DNA of 64,000 bases, taken from contig JAVBRO010000016.1 in assembly GCA_031547885.1 (NCBI GenBank), positions 10,395 to 74,394 on the forward strand, in the 5' to 3' direction. Origin of the DNA: UBA940 sp031547885 (GTDB lineage: Bacteria; Bacteroidota; Bacteroidia; Bacteroidales; Rikenellaceae). Shown here one piece after another: positions 23,528-31,774 of this stretch. A program made the translations under genes and the position numbers. The stretch's first letter is position 1. Each line of letters begins with the position of its first letter. The notes beneath the pieces were generated by a model. The model did not search any database. It saw nothing but the letters and a program-made list of their open reading frames with translations, and had not been told where the DNA came from.

Positions 23528-24193
23528 ATGAAAATACTGAAAAGTCTTTCGGATGATCCGATGCGGAATCTTGCGCTGGAGCGGGAACTGCTCATAGGGC
23601 GGACGGAAGACTTTTTGCTGCTCTACATAAACCGGCCGTCGGTGATCGTCGGGCGCAACCAGTCGCCCGCCGCCGAAACCGACCTCGAGCTGTGCCGCCG
23701 CCTCGAAATACCTGTCATACAGCGCATTTCGGGCGGCGGAACCGTTTACCACGACCACGGAAATATCAACTACTCTTTTATAACCGCGCGCGGAGAGCCC
23801 CCCCTGCTCGATTCGCGTCCGCATCAACCGATCGTCGACGCACTCGCCGCAATGGGTGTGGCAACTACGGTCGGACCGCGCGGGGAATTGCTCACCGGCG
23901 GGCGGAAGATCTCCGGGACAGCGTCCTACGTCACGGGACGGAGACAGCTTTTCCACGGGACGCTGCTCTACGACACCGACCTTGTGACGATGCGCCTCGT
24001 ACTGCGGGGAAACACGGCGGAACGCGGACGAAAAATAGCATCCGTACCTTCGGAAACCACAAACCTGAAACCACTTCTGCCACGTTTCGGCACACCCCGC
24101 GCGTTTATGGAGAGCCTGGCCGCACAGATAGCCATAAATTGCAACGCGGGCGAACCTGAGGCAGTCATTTTTAAAAATTTGACCGATATATAG
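23528..24193 (+). CDS. lplA: Lipoate-protein ligase A-like protein
   Basis: 221 residues with the BPL/LplA/LipB catalytic fold: VIVGRNQSP, QRISGGGTVYHDHGN and the catalytic lysine in GRKISGTA. It lacks the C-terminal accessory domain of E. coli LplA (about 337 residues), like the short catalytic-domain ligases of many Bacteroidetes and Firmicutes. It attaches lipoate to acyl-carrier lysines. Location in the E2-containing cluster suggests it serves K43 of that E2. It is the last gene before the rhamnose block, which has its own promoter-like box. Confidence 0.88.
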   Translation: MKILKSLSDDPMRNLALERELLIGRTEDFLLLYINRPSVIVGRNQSPAAETDLELCRRLEIPVIQRISGGGTVYHDHGNINYSFITARGEPPLLDSRPHQPIVDALAAMGVATTVGPRGELLTGGRKISGTASYVTGRRQLFHGTLLYDTDLVTMRLVLRGNTAERGRKIASVPSETTNLKPLLPRFGTPRAFMESLAAQIAINCNAGEPEAVIFKNLTDI

Positions 24194-24306
24194 CTCTTAA
24201 ATGCTGTAGCAGCAGTTTCAAGAGGTTTGATGAATAGCGGCGGTTTTTGTATCATATTTTATAATATTAGTGTCAAAATATCCACCCTGAAAAGCCCGCT
24301 ATTCCA

Positions 24307-24314
24307 TACTTTTG
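24307..24314 (+). promoter_or_regulatory. -7 box (TACTTTTG) before rhamnulokinase
   Basis: An exact TAnnTTTG match 56 bp upstream of the ATG at 24371, in a 177-bp spacer of different composition from the repeat-filled gaps. An AT-rich stretch with ATATTTTATAATAT precedes it. No clear TTG at 19-20 bp, as expected for an activator-dependent AraC target. Confidence 0.5.
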
Positions 24315-24370
24315 TAAAAACCGGAGCTGCGCCGCAGCGTCCGCTTTGGCAAACCCATCCCAAAAAACCT

Positions 24371-25846
24371 ATGGAAGCTAAGAATTTCGTGGCATTCGAT
24401 CTGGGCGCAACCAGCGGACGCACAATCCTCGGGACACTTGCCGGCGGTAAACTTTCCCTGAAAGAACTGACCCGTTTTCCCAACCGGATGGTCCCGCTCG
24501 CGGGACACTACCACTGGAATATATTCTCGCTCTATGAACACCTCAAGGAAGGACTCGCCGCTGCCGCTAAAGAGGGCGTCGGGATAACTTCCGTGGGGAT
24601 AGACACCTGGGGCGTCGATTTCGCCTTCATCGGCAGGGACGGTTCGGTGATGGGGATGCCATACGCTTACCGCGACCCGGCCATCGCGACGGCTCACACC
24701 GAATATTTCGAAAAGGTGCTGCCGCGCGAAAAGGTCTACGCACGGACCGGCATCCAGATAATGAATTTCAACTCGCTTTTTCAGTTATACGCGCGGCGGC
24801 GCGACGGCTCGTCCCAACTCTCAGCGGCCGAACGCCTTCTCTTTATGCCCGACGCGCTGAGCTACATGCTGACCGGAAACAAGGTGACGGAATACACCAT
24901 CGCTTCGACCTCGCAGATACTCGATCCGGTCACGAAACGCATGGACGCCGAACTGCTGGCTTCGGTGGGGCTGGCCGAAGAGATGTTCGAAGATATCGTC
25001 ATGCCGGGCCACGTCGTAGGGATGCTGCGAAAGGATATCGCCGACGAGGCGGGCCTGCCGCAGATACCGGTCGTTGCGGTCGCCGGGCACGATACCGGTT
25101 CTGCCGTCGCGGCTGTTCCGGCAACCGACGAAAAGTTCGCATACCTCAGTTCGGGAACATGGTCGCTGATGGGGATCGAGGTCGAACAGCCCGTCATAAC
25201 GGAAGAGACTTCGCGCCTGAACGTCACAAACGAAGGGGGCGTGGAGGGCACGACGCGCCTCTTGAAAAACATTACCGGGATGTGGCTGGTCGAACAGTGC
25301 CTCGCCGAATGGAAACGGCAGGGGACGGCCTACACCTATCCGGAAATGGTCGAGACGGCCATCGCCGCGCCCGAATTCGGCGCCTTTATAGACCCGGACG
25401 ACCCGTCGTTCGCGGCTCCGGCAAGCATGACCGCCGCCATCGACGCATACTGCACGCGCACGGGGCAGAAAAAACCATCGGACCACGGCGAATACATCCG
25501 CGTGATCTTCGAGAGCCTCGCCCTGAAATACCGCCAGACGCTGGATATGTTCCGCGGACTCGCCCCGTTCCCCGTCGAAAAACTGCATGTCATAGGCGGC
25601 GGGTCGAAAAACACCTTACTGAATCAGTTCACGGCCAATTCCATCGGCATTCCGGTCATAGCCGGGCCGTCGGAAGCCACCGCCATAGGCAACATCATGA
25701 TACAGGCAAAGGCTGCCGGATTAGTTGGTACGCTGCAGGAGATGAGGGCCGTGATAGCCGCCGGCGTGGAAACCCACACATACACCCCGCAGGATACGGC
25801 GAAGTGGCAGGAAGCGTATGAAAATTTCCGGAAGGTCATCGGTTGA
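24371..25846 (+). CDS. rhaB: L-rhamnulokinase (FGGY family)
   Basis: 491 residues from ATG 24371; an earlier in-frame start at 24227 would add 48 residues across the promoter and is rejected. FGGY kinase features: FDLGATSGRTILG phosphate loop, VGIDTWGVDFAFI, VAGHDTGSAVA, SSGTWSLMG and VIGGGSKN near the C-terminus. It phosphorylates L-rhamnulose to rhamnulose-1-phosphate. Followed by rhamnose isomerase and RhaT, which fixes the substrate assignment. Confidence 0.94.
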   Translation: MEAKNFVAFDLGATSGRTILGTLAGGKLSLKELTRFPNRMVPLAGHYHWNIFSLYEHLKEGLAAAAKEGVGITSVGIDTWGVDFAFIGRDGSVMGMPYAYRDPAIATAHTEYFEKVLPREKVYARTGIQIMNFNSLFQLYARRRDGSSQLSAAERLLFMPDALSYMLTGNKVTEYTIASTSQILDPVTKRMDAELLASVGLAEEMFEDIVMPGHVVGMLRKDIADEAGLPQIPVVAVAGHDTGSAVAAVPATDEKFAYLSSGTWSLMGIEVEQPVITEETSRLNVTNEGGVEGTTRLLKNITGMWLVEQCLAEWKRQGTAYTYPEMVETAIAAPEFGAFIDPDDPSFAAPASMTAAIDAYCTRTGQKKPSDHGEYIRVIFESLALKYRQTLDMFRGLAPFPVEKLHVIGGGSKNTLLNQFTANSIGIPVIAGPSEATAIGNIMIQAKAAGLVGTLQEMRAVIAAGVETHTYTPQDTAKWQEAYENFRKVIG

Positions 25847-25849
25847 TTA

Positions 25850-26012
25850 TTTAATCATGAACCATAAATCATGAATCATAAATTTTCGCGTGCTTCGCAC
25901 TCTCCTTATTTACTTTGATATCAATGTATTTAATTACAACAAAATACCATTAAAACCAGTCGCGCAACGACACAATCACTCATGATTCATGATTCATGAT
26001 TCATGATTTAAA
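25850..26012. repeat. GATTCAT tandem repeats, two inverted clusters
   Basis: AATCATGAACCATAAATCATGAATCATAAA (25855-25882) and four ATGATTC units (25981-26006) flank a 95-bp unique stretch between rhaB and rhaA. Confidence 0.8.
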
Positions 26013-26022
26013 ATTCAACATT

Positions 26023-27279
26023 ATGAAACAGGATCAGGTAATCAGGGCTTACGAAAACGCCAAAGCGCGTTACGCCGAATTCGGCATCGATACTGAAAAA
26101 GCGCTCGAACAACTCGCAAAACTTTCGCTCTCGCTGCACTGCTGGCAGACGGACGACGTGTCGGGTTTCGAGAATCCCGACGGGGAGCTTTCGGGCGGAA
26201 TCGCGGCAACGGGCAACTACCCCGGAAAGGCGCGAAATATCGCCGAAGTGAGGGCCGACCTCGAAAAAGCCGTGTCGCTTATCCCGGGCAGCCACCGCGT
26301 CAGCCTGCACGCCATTTACGGCGATTTCGGCGGCAAAAAAGTGGACCGCGACCAGATCACGCCCGAACATTTCCAGAGCTGGATCGACTGGGCAAAGACA
26401 AACGACCTCAAACTGGACTTCAACTCCACCAGTTTCTCGCACGCGAAAAGCGGCGACCAAAGCCTTGCTAACCGCGATAAGGGGATCCGCGATTTCTGGA
26501 TCGAACACACCATCCGCAGCCGCGCAATAGCCGACGAAATGGGCCGCCAGTTGGGCAGTCCCGCCTGCCACAACCTGTGGATACACGACGGTTCGAAAGA
26601 CATCACCGTGGACCGCTATTTCTACCGCCGGATGCTCAAGGATTCGCTCGATAAAATTTTCGCGAAGAAATTCGCCAACGTGAAGGATGCCGTCGAAAGC
26701 AAACTGTTCGGGATGGGCCTGGAGAGCTACACCGTCGGGTCGCACGAGTTCTACATGGGCTATGCCGCCAAGAACGACATCATGTGCACGCTCGACATGG
26801 GCCACTACCACCCTACCGAGGAGACCTACGACAAGATATCGTCGCTGCTGCTGTTCACGCCCGAGATCATGCTCCACGTGAGCCGTCCGGTGCGCTGGGA
26901 CAGCGACCACGTGGTGATACTGAACGACAGCGTGATGATGCTGGCGCAGGAGATCGTGTGGGCCGACGCGATGGAGCGCACGAACGTTGGGCTCGACTAT
27001 TTCGACGCTTCGCTCAATCGGCTGGGCGCTTACGTTATCGGTTCGCGCGCGACGCAAAAGGCGTTCCTGCAGGCGTTCCTTAGCCCGATCCGGGCCCTGC
27101 GCGAAGACGAAGCCGAGGGACGTTTCTTCCAGCGCCTGGCGCGTCTCGAAGAGGCAAAAAGTCTTCCCTGGGCCGACGTTTACAACTACTTCTGCATGCA
27201 GCAGGGCGTTCCCGTGGCCGAAGATTTCATCGCCGACATCGAGAAATACGAACGCGAAGTCACCTCAAAGCGCGGTTAA
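26023..27279 (+). CDS. rhaA: L-rhamnose isomerase
   Basis: 418 residues, normal for the family. Start at ATG 26023, because the earlier frame start lies in GATTCAT repeats. Metal and substrate motifs are intact: SHAKSGDQSLANRDKGIRDF, CHNLWIHDGSKDIT, LDMGHYHPTE and HVSRPVRWDSDHVV. It converts L-rhamnose to L-rhamnulose in the cytoplasm using Mn2+. Middle gene of rhaB-rhaA-rhaT. Confidence 0.97.
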   Translation: MKQDQVIRAYENAKARYAEFGIDTEKALEQLAKLSLSLHCWQTDDVSGFENPDGELSGGIAATGNYPGKARNIAEVRADLEKAVSLIPGSHRVSLHAIYGDFGGKKVDRDQITPEHFQSWIDWAKTNDLKLDFNSTSFSHAKSGDQSLANRDKGIRDFWIEHTIRSRAIADEMGRQLGSPACHNLWIHDGSKDITVDRYFYRRMLKDSLDKIFAKKFANVKDAVESKLFGMGLESYTVGSHEFYMGYAAKNDIMCTLDMGHYHPTEETYDKISSLLLFTPEIMLHVSRPVRWDSDHVVILNDSVMMLAQEIVWADAMERTNVGLDYFDASLNRLGAYVIGSRATQKAFLQAFLSPIRALREDEAEGRFFQRLARLEEAKSLPWADVYNYFCMQQGVPVAEDFIADIEKYEREVTSKRG

Positions 27280-27297
27280 TTTATCCGGCCCCGCCCA

Positions 27298-27420
27298 GTC
27301 ATTCCGAGTGAGCCGTAATAATAGAGGTATTGTTATTCGAGGCAAAACATACGGCGACGAGGAATCTTCAAAATACAATAAACGGTAGATTCCTCGTCGT
27401 TTCACTTCCCTCGGAATGAC
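27298..27420. repeat. Fold-back repeat family copy
   Basis: Left arm GTCATTCCGAGTGAGCC, internal GGCGACGAGGAATCTTC and TAGATTCCTCGTCG, right arm CCCTCGGAATGAC: an imperfect palindrome in the rhaA-rhaT gap. Confidence 0.82.
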
Positions 27421-27461
27421 AAACAATGGATCCGAAAAATATAACCTAAAACTACTAAATT

Positions 27462-28481
27462 ATGGAAATCCTGTTGGGACTGCTCATAATAGCCGTCGGG
27501 AGCTTCGGACAGTCGAGCTCCTACGTCCCCATCAAAAAGGTCAAAGAATGGAGCTGGGAGAGTTTCTGGCTCACCCAGGGCGTTTTCGCGTGGCTCGTGT
27601 GGCCGCTGCTGGGTACGCTGTTGGCGATCCCTGAAAGCGGCTCGCTCATGGGATTGCTGAAAGCGGGCGGAGCGCTGCAATCGATCGGTTTCGGTGTGCT
27701 GTGGGGCATCGGGGGACTGACATTTGGTCTCAGTATGCGCTATCTGGGCGTGGCGCTCGGGCAGAGCATTTCGCTGGGCACCTGCTCGGCCTTCGGAACG
27801 CTCATTCCGGCGATCATGGCTGGCGACAACCTTTTCAGCGGAAACGGGCTGATCCTTCTCCTGGGCGTCTGCGTCACTCTTGCCGGCATCACGGTGATCG
27901 GATTCGCCGGTTCGCTGCGGGCCAAATGCATGACCGAAGAGCAGAAAAAAGCGGCGATCAAGGATTTCGCGCTTACCAAAGGCCTCCTGGTGGCTCTGCT
28001 GGCCGGGGTTATGAGCGCATGTTTCGCGCTGGGGCTCAACGCCGGAACGCCCGTCAAAGAGGCAGCCGTCGCACAGGGCGTCACGCCGCTCTTCGCCGGG
28101 CTTCCCGTGATACTGATGGTGACGCTGGGCGGTTTCGCGACCAACGCTTCGTTCTGCCTCTTCCAGAATGCACGCAACAAAACTTTCGGCGATTACGCAA
28201 AAAAAGGCGTCCTGGTCAACAACCTGCTCTTCTGCGCGCTGGCCGGGGTGCTGTGGTACTCGCAGTTCTTCGGGCTGGAGATGGGCAAGAGTTTCCTCGC
28301 GGGTTCGCCCGTACTGCTGGCGTTCTCGTGGAGCATCCTGATGTCGCTCAACATCGTATTTTCGAACGTGTGGGGACTCATCCTCAAGGAGTGGAAAGGA
28401 TGCGACAGGCGCACCGTCGCCGTCCTCGCCGCAGGCATCGTCATACTGATATTTTCGGTTTTCTTCCCCTCGCTGTTCTGA
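27462..28481 (+). CDS. rhaT: L-rhamnose/H+ symporter (RhaT family)
   Basis: 339 residues with about ten hydrophobic helices. Signature GSFGQSSSYVPIKKVKEWSWE at the N-terminus and GGLTFGLSMRYLGVALGQSI match the RhaT sugar-proton symporter family of the inner membrane. It brings in L-rhamnose for RhaA. A hairpin followed by T residues lies between it and the regulator gene. Confidence 0.95.
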   Translation: MEILLGLLIIAVGSFGQSSSYVPIKKVKEWSWESFWLTQGVFAWLVWPLLGTLLAIPESGSLMGLLKAGGALQSIGFGVLWGIGGLTFGLSMRYLGVALGQSISLGTCSAFGTLIPAIMAGDNLFSGNGLILLLGVCVTLAGITVIGFAGSLRAKCMTEEQKKAAIKDFALTKGLLVALLAGVMSACFALGLNAGTPVKEAAVAQGVTPLFAGLPVILMVTLGGFATNASFCLFQNARNKTFGDYAKKGVLVNNLLFCALAGVLWYSQFFGLEMGKSFLAGSPVLLAFSWSILMSLNIVFSNVWGLILKEWKGCDRRTVAVLAAGIVILIFSVFFPSLF

Positions 28482-28511
28482 AAATTGGCCGGAAATCCGT
28501 ATATTGACAGC

Positions 28512-28550
28512 GCGGACGGGACGCATAACGCCGTTCCGTCCGCTGCTTTT
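28512..28550 (+). terminator. Terminator or attenuator between rhaT and the AraC gene
   Basis: GCGGACGGGA (28512-28521) pairs with TTCCGTCCGC (28534-28543), followed by TGCTTTT directly at the ATG of the next gene. It may reduce read-through into the regulator. Confidence 0.72.
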
Positions 28551-29450
28551 ATGGACGAAGCCATACACCTGAAATATCTGATCGCGGGCGAGAGCGACCG
28601 CCTGTGGGGTCTCACGATCAACTCGGTGGGCTACCAGAGCGTCAAACCCGGCGAGGCGTATCCTCCCGGCAACCACCCCACGCGGTACCTCTTCTCGCCG
28701 GACAAAGGGCGCGTGCTCGACGAATACCAACTCCTCTATATAGTCAAAGGCAGCGGGGAGTTCCGGTCGGAAAGCACGGGAAGGGAGAGACCGATGCCCG
28801 TCACCGAAGGGAACATGTTCATGCTCTTTCCCGGCGAATGGCACAACTACCGCCCCGACCGGCGAACCGGATGGGACGAATATTGGATCGGTTTCCAGGG
28901 CGAGGTGATAGACAACCGCGTTGCGAACGGCTTCTTCAGCCGCCAGAGGCCGGTGCTGAACGTCGGGATCAACGACGAGATGGCGTCATTATACCGCCGT
29001 GCCATCGCCATCGCCATCGAACAGCGTTCGGGTTACCAGCAGGTGCTGGCAGGAGTCGTCAACCTGATGCTGGGTCTGGCATACTCGGCCGACCGCAACC
29101 GGCTGCTCGGCGGAAGCGAGGTAGAAGGACGCATCAACCGTGCGAAGATCATCATCGCCGAAGAGTACCGCGACATCAAACCCGAGGCTGTCGCAGCAAG
29201 GCTCAACATGAGTTATTCTAGTTTCCGTAAAATTTTCCGCGAATATACCGGCTTCGCACCCATGCAGTATATCCACGAACACAAGATCGGGAAAGCCAGG
29301 GAGATGCTCACCAATACCGAGATGCCTATCAAGGAGATAGCCTACCGGCTGGGTTTCGAGAACCACGAATATTTCTTCACGGCGTTCCGAAAAAGCACGG
29401 GCCTCACGCCGCTCCATTACCGGCGGCTGACGCAGGGCAAAAGCCTCTGA
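28551..29450 (+). CDS. rhaR: AraC-family regulator, probably of rhamnose genes
   Basis: 299 residues from ATG 28551; a TTG at 28485 is an alternative that would include the hairpin. N-terminal cupin-like sensor (about 30-150, LLYIVKGSGEF, FMLFPGEWHNYRPD) and a C-terminal double helix-turn-helix (about 200-295, AARLNMSYSSFRKIFREYTG and EIAYRLGFENHEYFFTAFRK). In Bacteroides thetaiotaomicron an AraC-type RhaR ends the equivalent locus and activates it with rhamnose. The position here suggests the same role. Confidence 0.88.
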   Translation: MDEAIHLKYLIAGESDRLWGLTINSVGYQSVKPGEAYPPGNHPTRYLFSPDKGRVLDEYQLLYIVKGSGEFRSESTGRERPMPVTEGNMFMLFPGEWHNYRPDRRTGWDEYWIGFQGEVIDNRVANGFFSRQRPVLNVGINDEMASLYRRAIAIAIEQRSGYQQVLAGVVNLMLGLAYSADRNRLLGGSEVEGRINRAKIIIAEEYRDIKPEAVAARLNMSYSSFRKIFREYTGFAPMQYIHEHKIGKAREMLTNTEMPIKEIAYRLGFENHEYFFTAFRKSTGLTPLHYRRLTQGKSL

Positions 29451-29501
29451 CACCCGCAGGAAAGTATTCCCCGCGGCGCCGTGCCCGCTGCCCCGCGATC
29501 G

Positions 29502-30602
29502 TTAAAAGTATGTCCCGGGATAGTCGTGCCGCTCGTTGCCTTTCCAGTAGCAGGGGGAGTCACCGTAAAAGCCGAAGACATACACATCGCCGTTGGGAGC
29601 GATATAGACCTCGCGGGCCTCGGATTCCGCCTGGGTCAGCTCGAAGACCGCCTCTCCCTTCCAATAAATGGCGGTGTCGTTCCCATTGAGCCTGTGGTGA
29701 ATTCCGGCCATGTACACCTCGTTTTTATAGACGCTGATGCCGTAAGGAGTGTAAGAGTCTCGATCGGTATCGAGACTTGTTTTCACCACCTTGAACTCTC
29801 CGTTCTCCCAGTAGCCGTAAGAAGATTTAATACCATTTTCATTCCCTGGTTCGTCAACGTAGGTGTACGCAGTGCCCGGAATATAAAGCCTGCCCTCAGG
29901 AGTAATGAATATATCCGCCCCCCAGCTAAATGCTCCCACCTCCAATCTGTCGTTGATAATGCCGTTCTTCCAGTAGCAGGCATGCATGCCTTCAGTCCAT
30001 GCGTTGAACTCGAAGTACCTCCCGATGATATAAACATCCCCTTTGAAAACGATCATCTTGAAGGCCTGGTAAATGTAGCCGTCACGAGGCTCCTGAAGGG
30101 TCTGCATCCGCCCGTTCTTCCAGTAGCAGGGATGCCAGTCGCCCACGTCCTCTGAGAATTTCCTGATGCCGAGGATATACACATCGTTGCCGATGACCGT
30201 GATCCAACTGCCTTCCGCCGTGACATCACCGAGCGTCCCGTCGGTAATGTCGACGCGGCCGCCGCCGTTCTTCCAGTAGCAGGGTATGACGGTGTGGCTC
30301 TGATAAAGAGTCTGTCCGCAGACGTAAACGTCCTTGCCGTCGAAATAGATACTGCCATTATAATTGGAAGCATCCTCCGGACCGGGATGGACCACCCCGT
30401 TCTTCAAGTAGTTGTTGTACGAAAGACAGTAAACGTCCTTCCCGTATATGTGCATATCGCCCTCCCAGCGGAATTCGGGGATGCCGTCGCTGACATCCGT
30501 GTTGCCGCCGGGATTGTCGGGATCAGTGGTGCCGCCGCCACCGTCGCATCGGACGAATGCAAGTAATGACATGCATAATACAATTGCGCAGAACCGTTTC
30601 AT
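29502..30602 (-). CDS. Lipoprotein of seven YWKNG repeats, beta-propeller-like
   Basis: 366 residues from ATG 30602, preceded by GAGGTGAG, a clear ribosome binding site; a GTG at 30608 is less likely. Signal peptide ends FVRCDGGGG with a Gly/Asp linker. The rest consists of about seven units of roughly 45 residues. Each has a DVYxxG strand followed by CYWKNG or a variant (for example IPCYWKNGGGRV, HPCYWKNGRMQ, HACYWKNGIIN). The spacing fits a seven-bladed propeller. No enzyme motif is seen. Likely surface exposed; function unknown. Confidence 0.8.
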   Translation of the reverse strand: MKRFCAIVLCMSLLAFVRCDGGGGTTDPDNPGGNTDVSDGIPEFRWEGDMHIYGKDVYCLSYNNYLKNGVVHPGPEDASNYNGSIYFDGKDVYVCGQTLYQSHTVIPCYWKNGGGRVDITDGTLGDVTAEGSWITVIGNDVYILGIRKFSEDVGDWHPCYWKNGRMQTLQEPRDGYIYQAFKMIVFKGDVYIIGRYFEFNAWTEGMHACYWKNGIINDRLEVGAFSWGADIFITPEGRLYIPGTAYTYVDEPGNENGIKSSYGYWENGEFKVVKTSLDTDRDSYTPYGISVYKNEVYMAGIHHRLNGNDTAIYWKGEAVFELTQAESEAREVYIAPNGDVYVFGFYGDSPCYWKGNERHDYPGTYF

Positions 30603-30714
30603 ACTCACCTCTTTTAAAATTTGGTTATTATAATGCGAATATAATAAAAACAGCTATACGATGAAACGGTTACAAATTTTGTTACGCAAAAAGTTTAATG
30701 CCGCAGGGTTTCAT

Positions 30715-30722
30715 TATCTTTG
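30715..30722 (+). promoter_or_regulatory. -7 box (TATCTTTG) for fabI
   Basis: An exact TAnnTTTG 24 bp before the ATG. Confidence 0.58.
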
Positions 30723-30746
30723 CCCTAATTATAAAAGAGAGAATAT

Positions 30747-31607
30747 ATGGGATACGATCTTTTGAAAGGCAAGCGCGGGCTTATTTTCGGGGCGCTGAAC
30801 GACAGGTCCATAGCATGGAAAGTGGCCGAACGGGCGGCCGAAGAAGGAGCGGAGTTCGTGCTGACCAACACCCCCGTTTCGATGCGCATGGGAGAAATCG
30901 ACCTGCTGGCGGAGAAATACGGCACAATCGTCATACCCGCCGACGCCACCAAAGTCGACGACCTCGAAAACCTCGTACAGAAAGGGACGGAACACCTGGG
31001 CGGAAAGTTCGACTTCGTGCTGCACTCCATCGGAATGTCGCCAAACGTGCGCAAGGGGCGCCGATACGACGACCTCGACTACAACTACTACCACCAGACC
31101 GTCGACGTGTCGGCGATGTCGTTCCACAAGGTCATACAAACCTGCCGCAAGTTCGACGCGATCGAAGAGTGGGGTTCGGTGGTCGCGCTCACCTATGTGG
31201 CGGCACAGCGCACGCTCTACGGCTACAACGATATGGCCGACGCGAAAGCCATGCTGGAGTCCATCGCGCGCAGTTTCGGCTACATCTACGGCCGCGAAAA
31301 GAACATCCGCATCAACACGGTCTCGCAGTCGCCCACGCTGACCACCGCCGGACAGGGCGTCATGGGGATGGAGAACCTGCTGGACTTTGCCGAACGGATG
31401 TCGCCCCTGGGCAATGCCACCGCGGCGGAGTGCGCAGACTATGTCATCACGCTCTTTTCGGACCTCACTCGCAAGGTCACGATGCAGAACCTCTTCCACG
31501 ACGGCGGATATTCGAGCATGGGCATGAGCCTCCACGCAATGCGCATATACAACGAAGGCCTCGAATACCAGGACGTCAAGAATGACAAATCAAGGCGTAA
31601 GAAATAG
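30747..31607 (+). CDS. fabI: Enoyl-[acyl-carrier-protein] reductase (NADH)
   Basis: 286 residues. The N-terminal GLIFGALNDRSIAWKVAE is the FabI dinucleotide site, followed by LHSIGMSP and the catalytic Tyr/Lys of YNDMADAKAML, then INTVSQSPTLTTAG near the substrate loop. It reduces trans-2-enoyl-ACP in each round of fatty acid elongation. Monocistronic between the lipoprotein and a bidirectional terminator. The C-terminal tail of Lys and Arg is longer than in E. coli FabI. Confidence 0.96.
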   Translation: MGYDLLKGKRGLIFGALNDRSIAWKVAERAAEEGAEFVLTNTPVSMRMGEIDLLAEKYGTIVIPADATKVDDLENLVQKGTEHLGGKFDFVLHSIGMSPNVRKGRRYDDLDYNYYHQTVDVSAMSFHKVIQTCRKFDAIEEWGSVVALTYVAAQRTLYGYNDMADAKAMLESIARSFGYIYGREKNIRINTVSQSPTLTTAGQGVMGMENLLDFAERMSPLGNATAAECADYVITLFSDLTRKVTMQNLFHDGGYSSMGMSLHAMRIYNEGLEYQDVKNDKSRRKK

Positions 31608-31651
31608 GCGGCCGAAGGCCCAATCCGCTTCGATCTCCGGTGTTATTGGGT

Positions 31652-31721
31652 AGCTCCCTCGTCGTGCGATAGTCCATTATTTCGCCGCGTAAGGTTTAGG
31701 ATCGCACTCACTCGGGATGAC
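31652..31721. repeat. Fold-back repeat family, half copy
   Basis: Only the right half is present: CTCCCTCGTCGTGCGATAG through CACTCGGGATGAC, nearly identical to the right half at 62071-62138. Confidence 0.75.
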
Positions 31722-31726
31722 ATAAA

Positions 31727-31756
31727 AGAAACGGAGCCTGCGCAGGCTCCGTTTCT
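31727..31756. terminator. Bidirectional terminator between fabI and galM
   Basis: A perfect 30-bp palindrome, AGAAACGGAGCCTGC and its complement, with A/T flanks, between convergent genes. Confidence 0.9.
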
Positions 31757-31774
31757 ATATTTCTTATACCCGTC

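Noticed and set aside
24227..24370. 48-residue N-terminal extension of rhamnulokinase
   Set aside because: It spans the promoter box, and the FGGY fold begins at the ATG at 24371.
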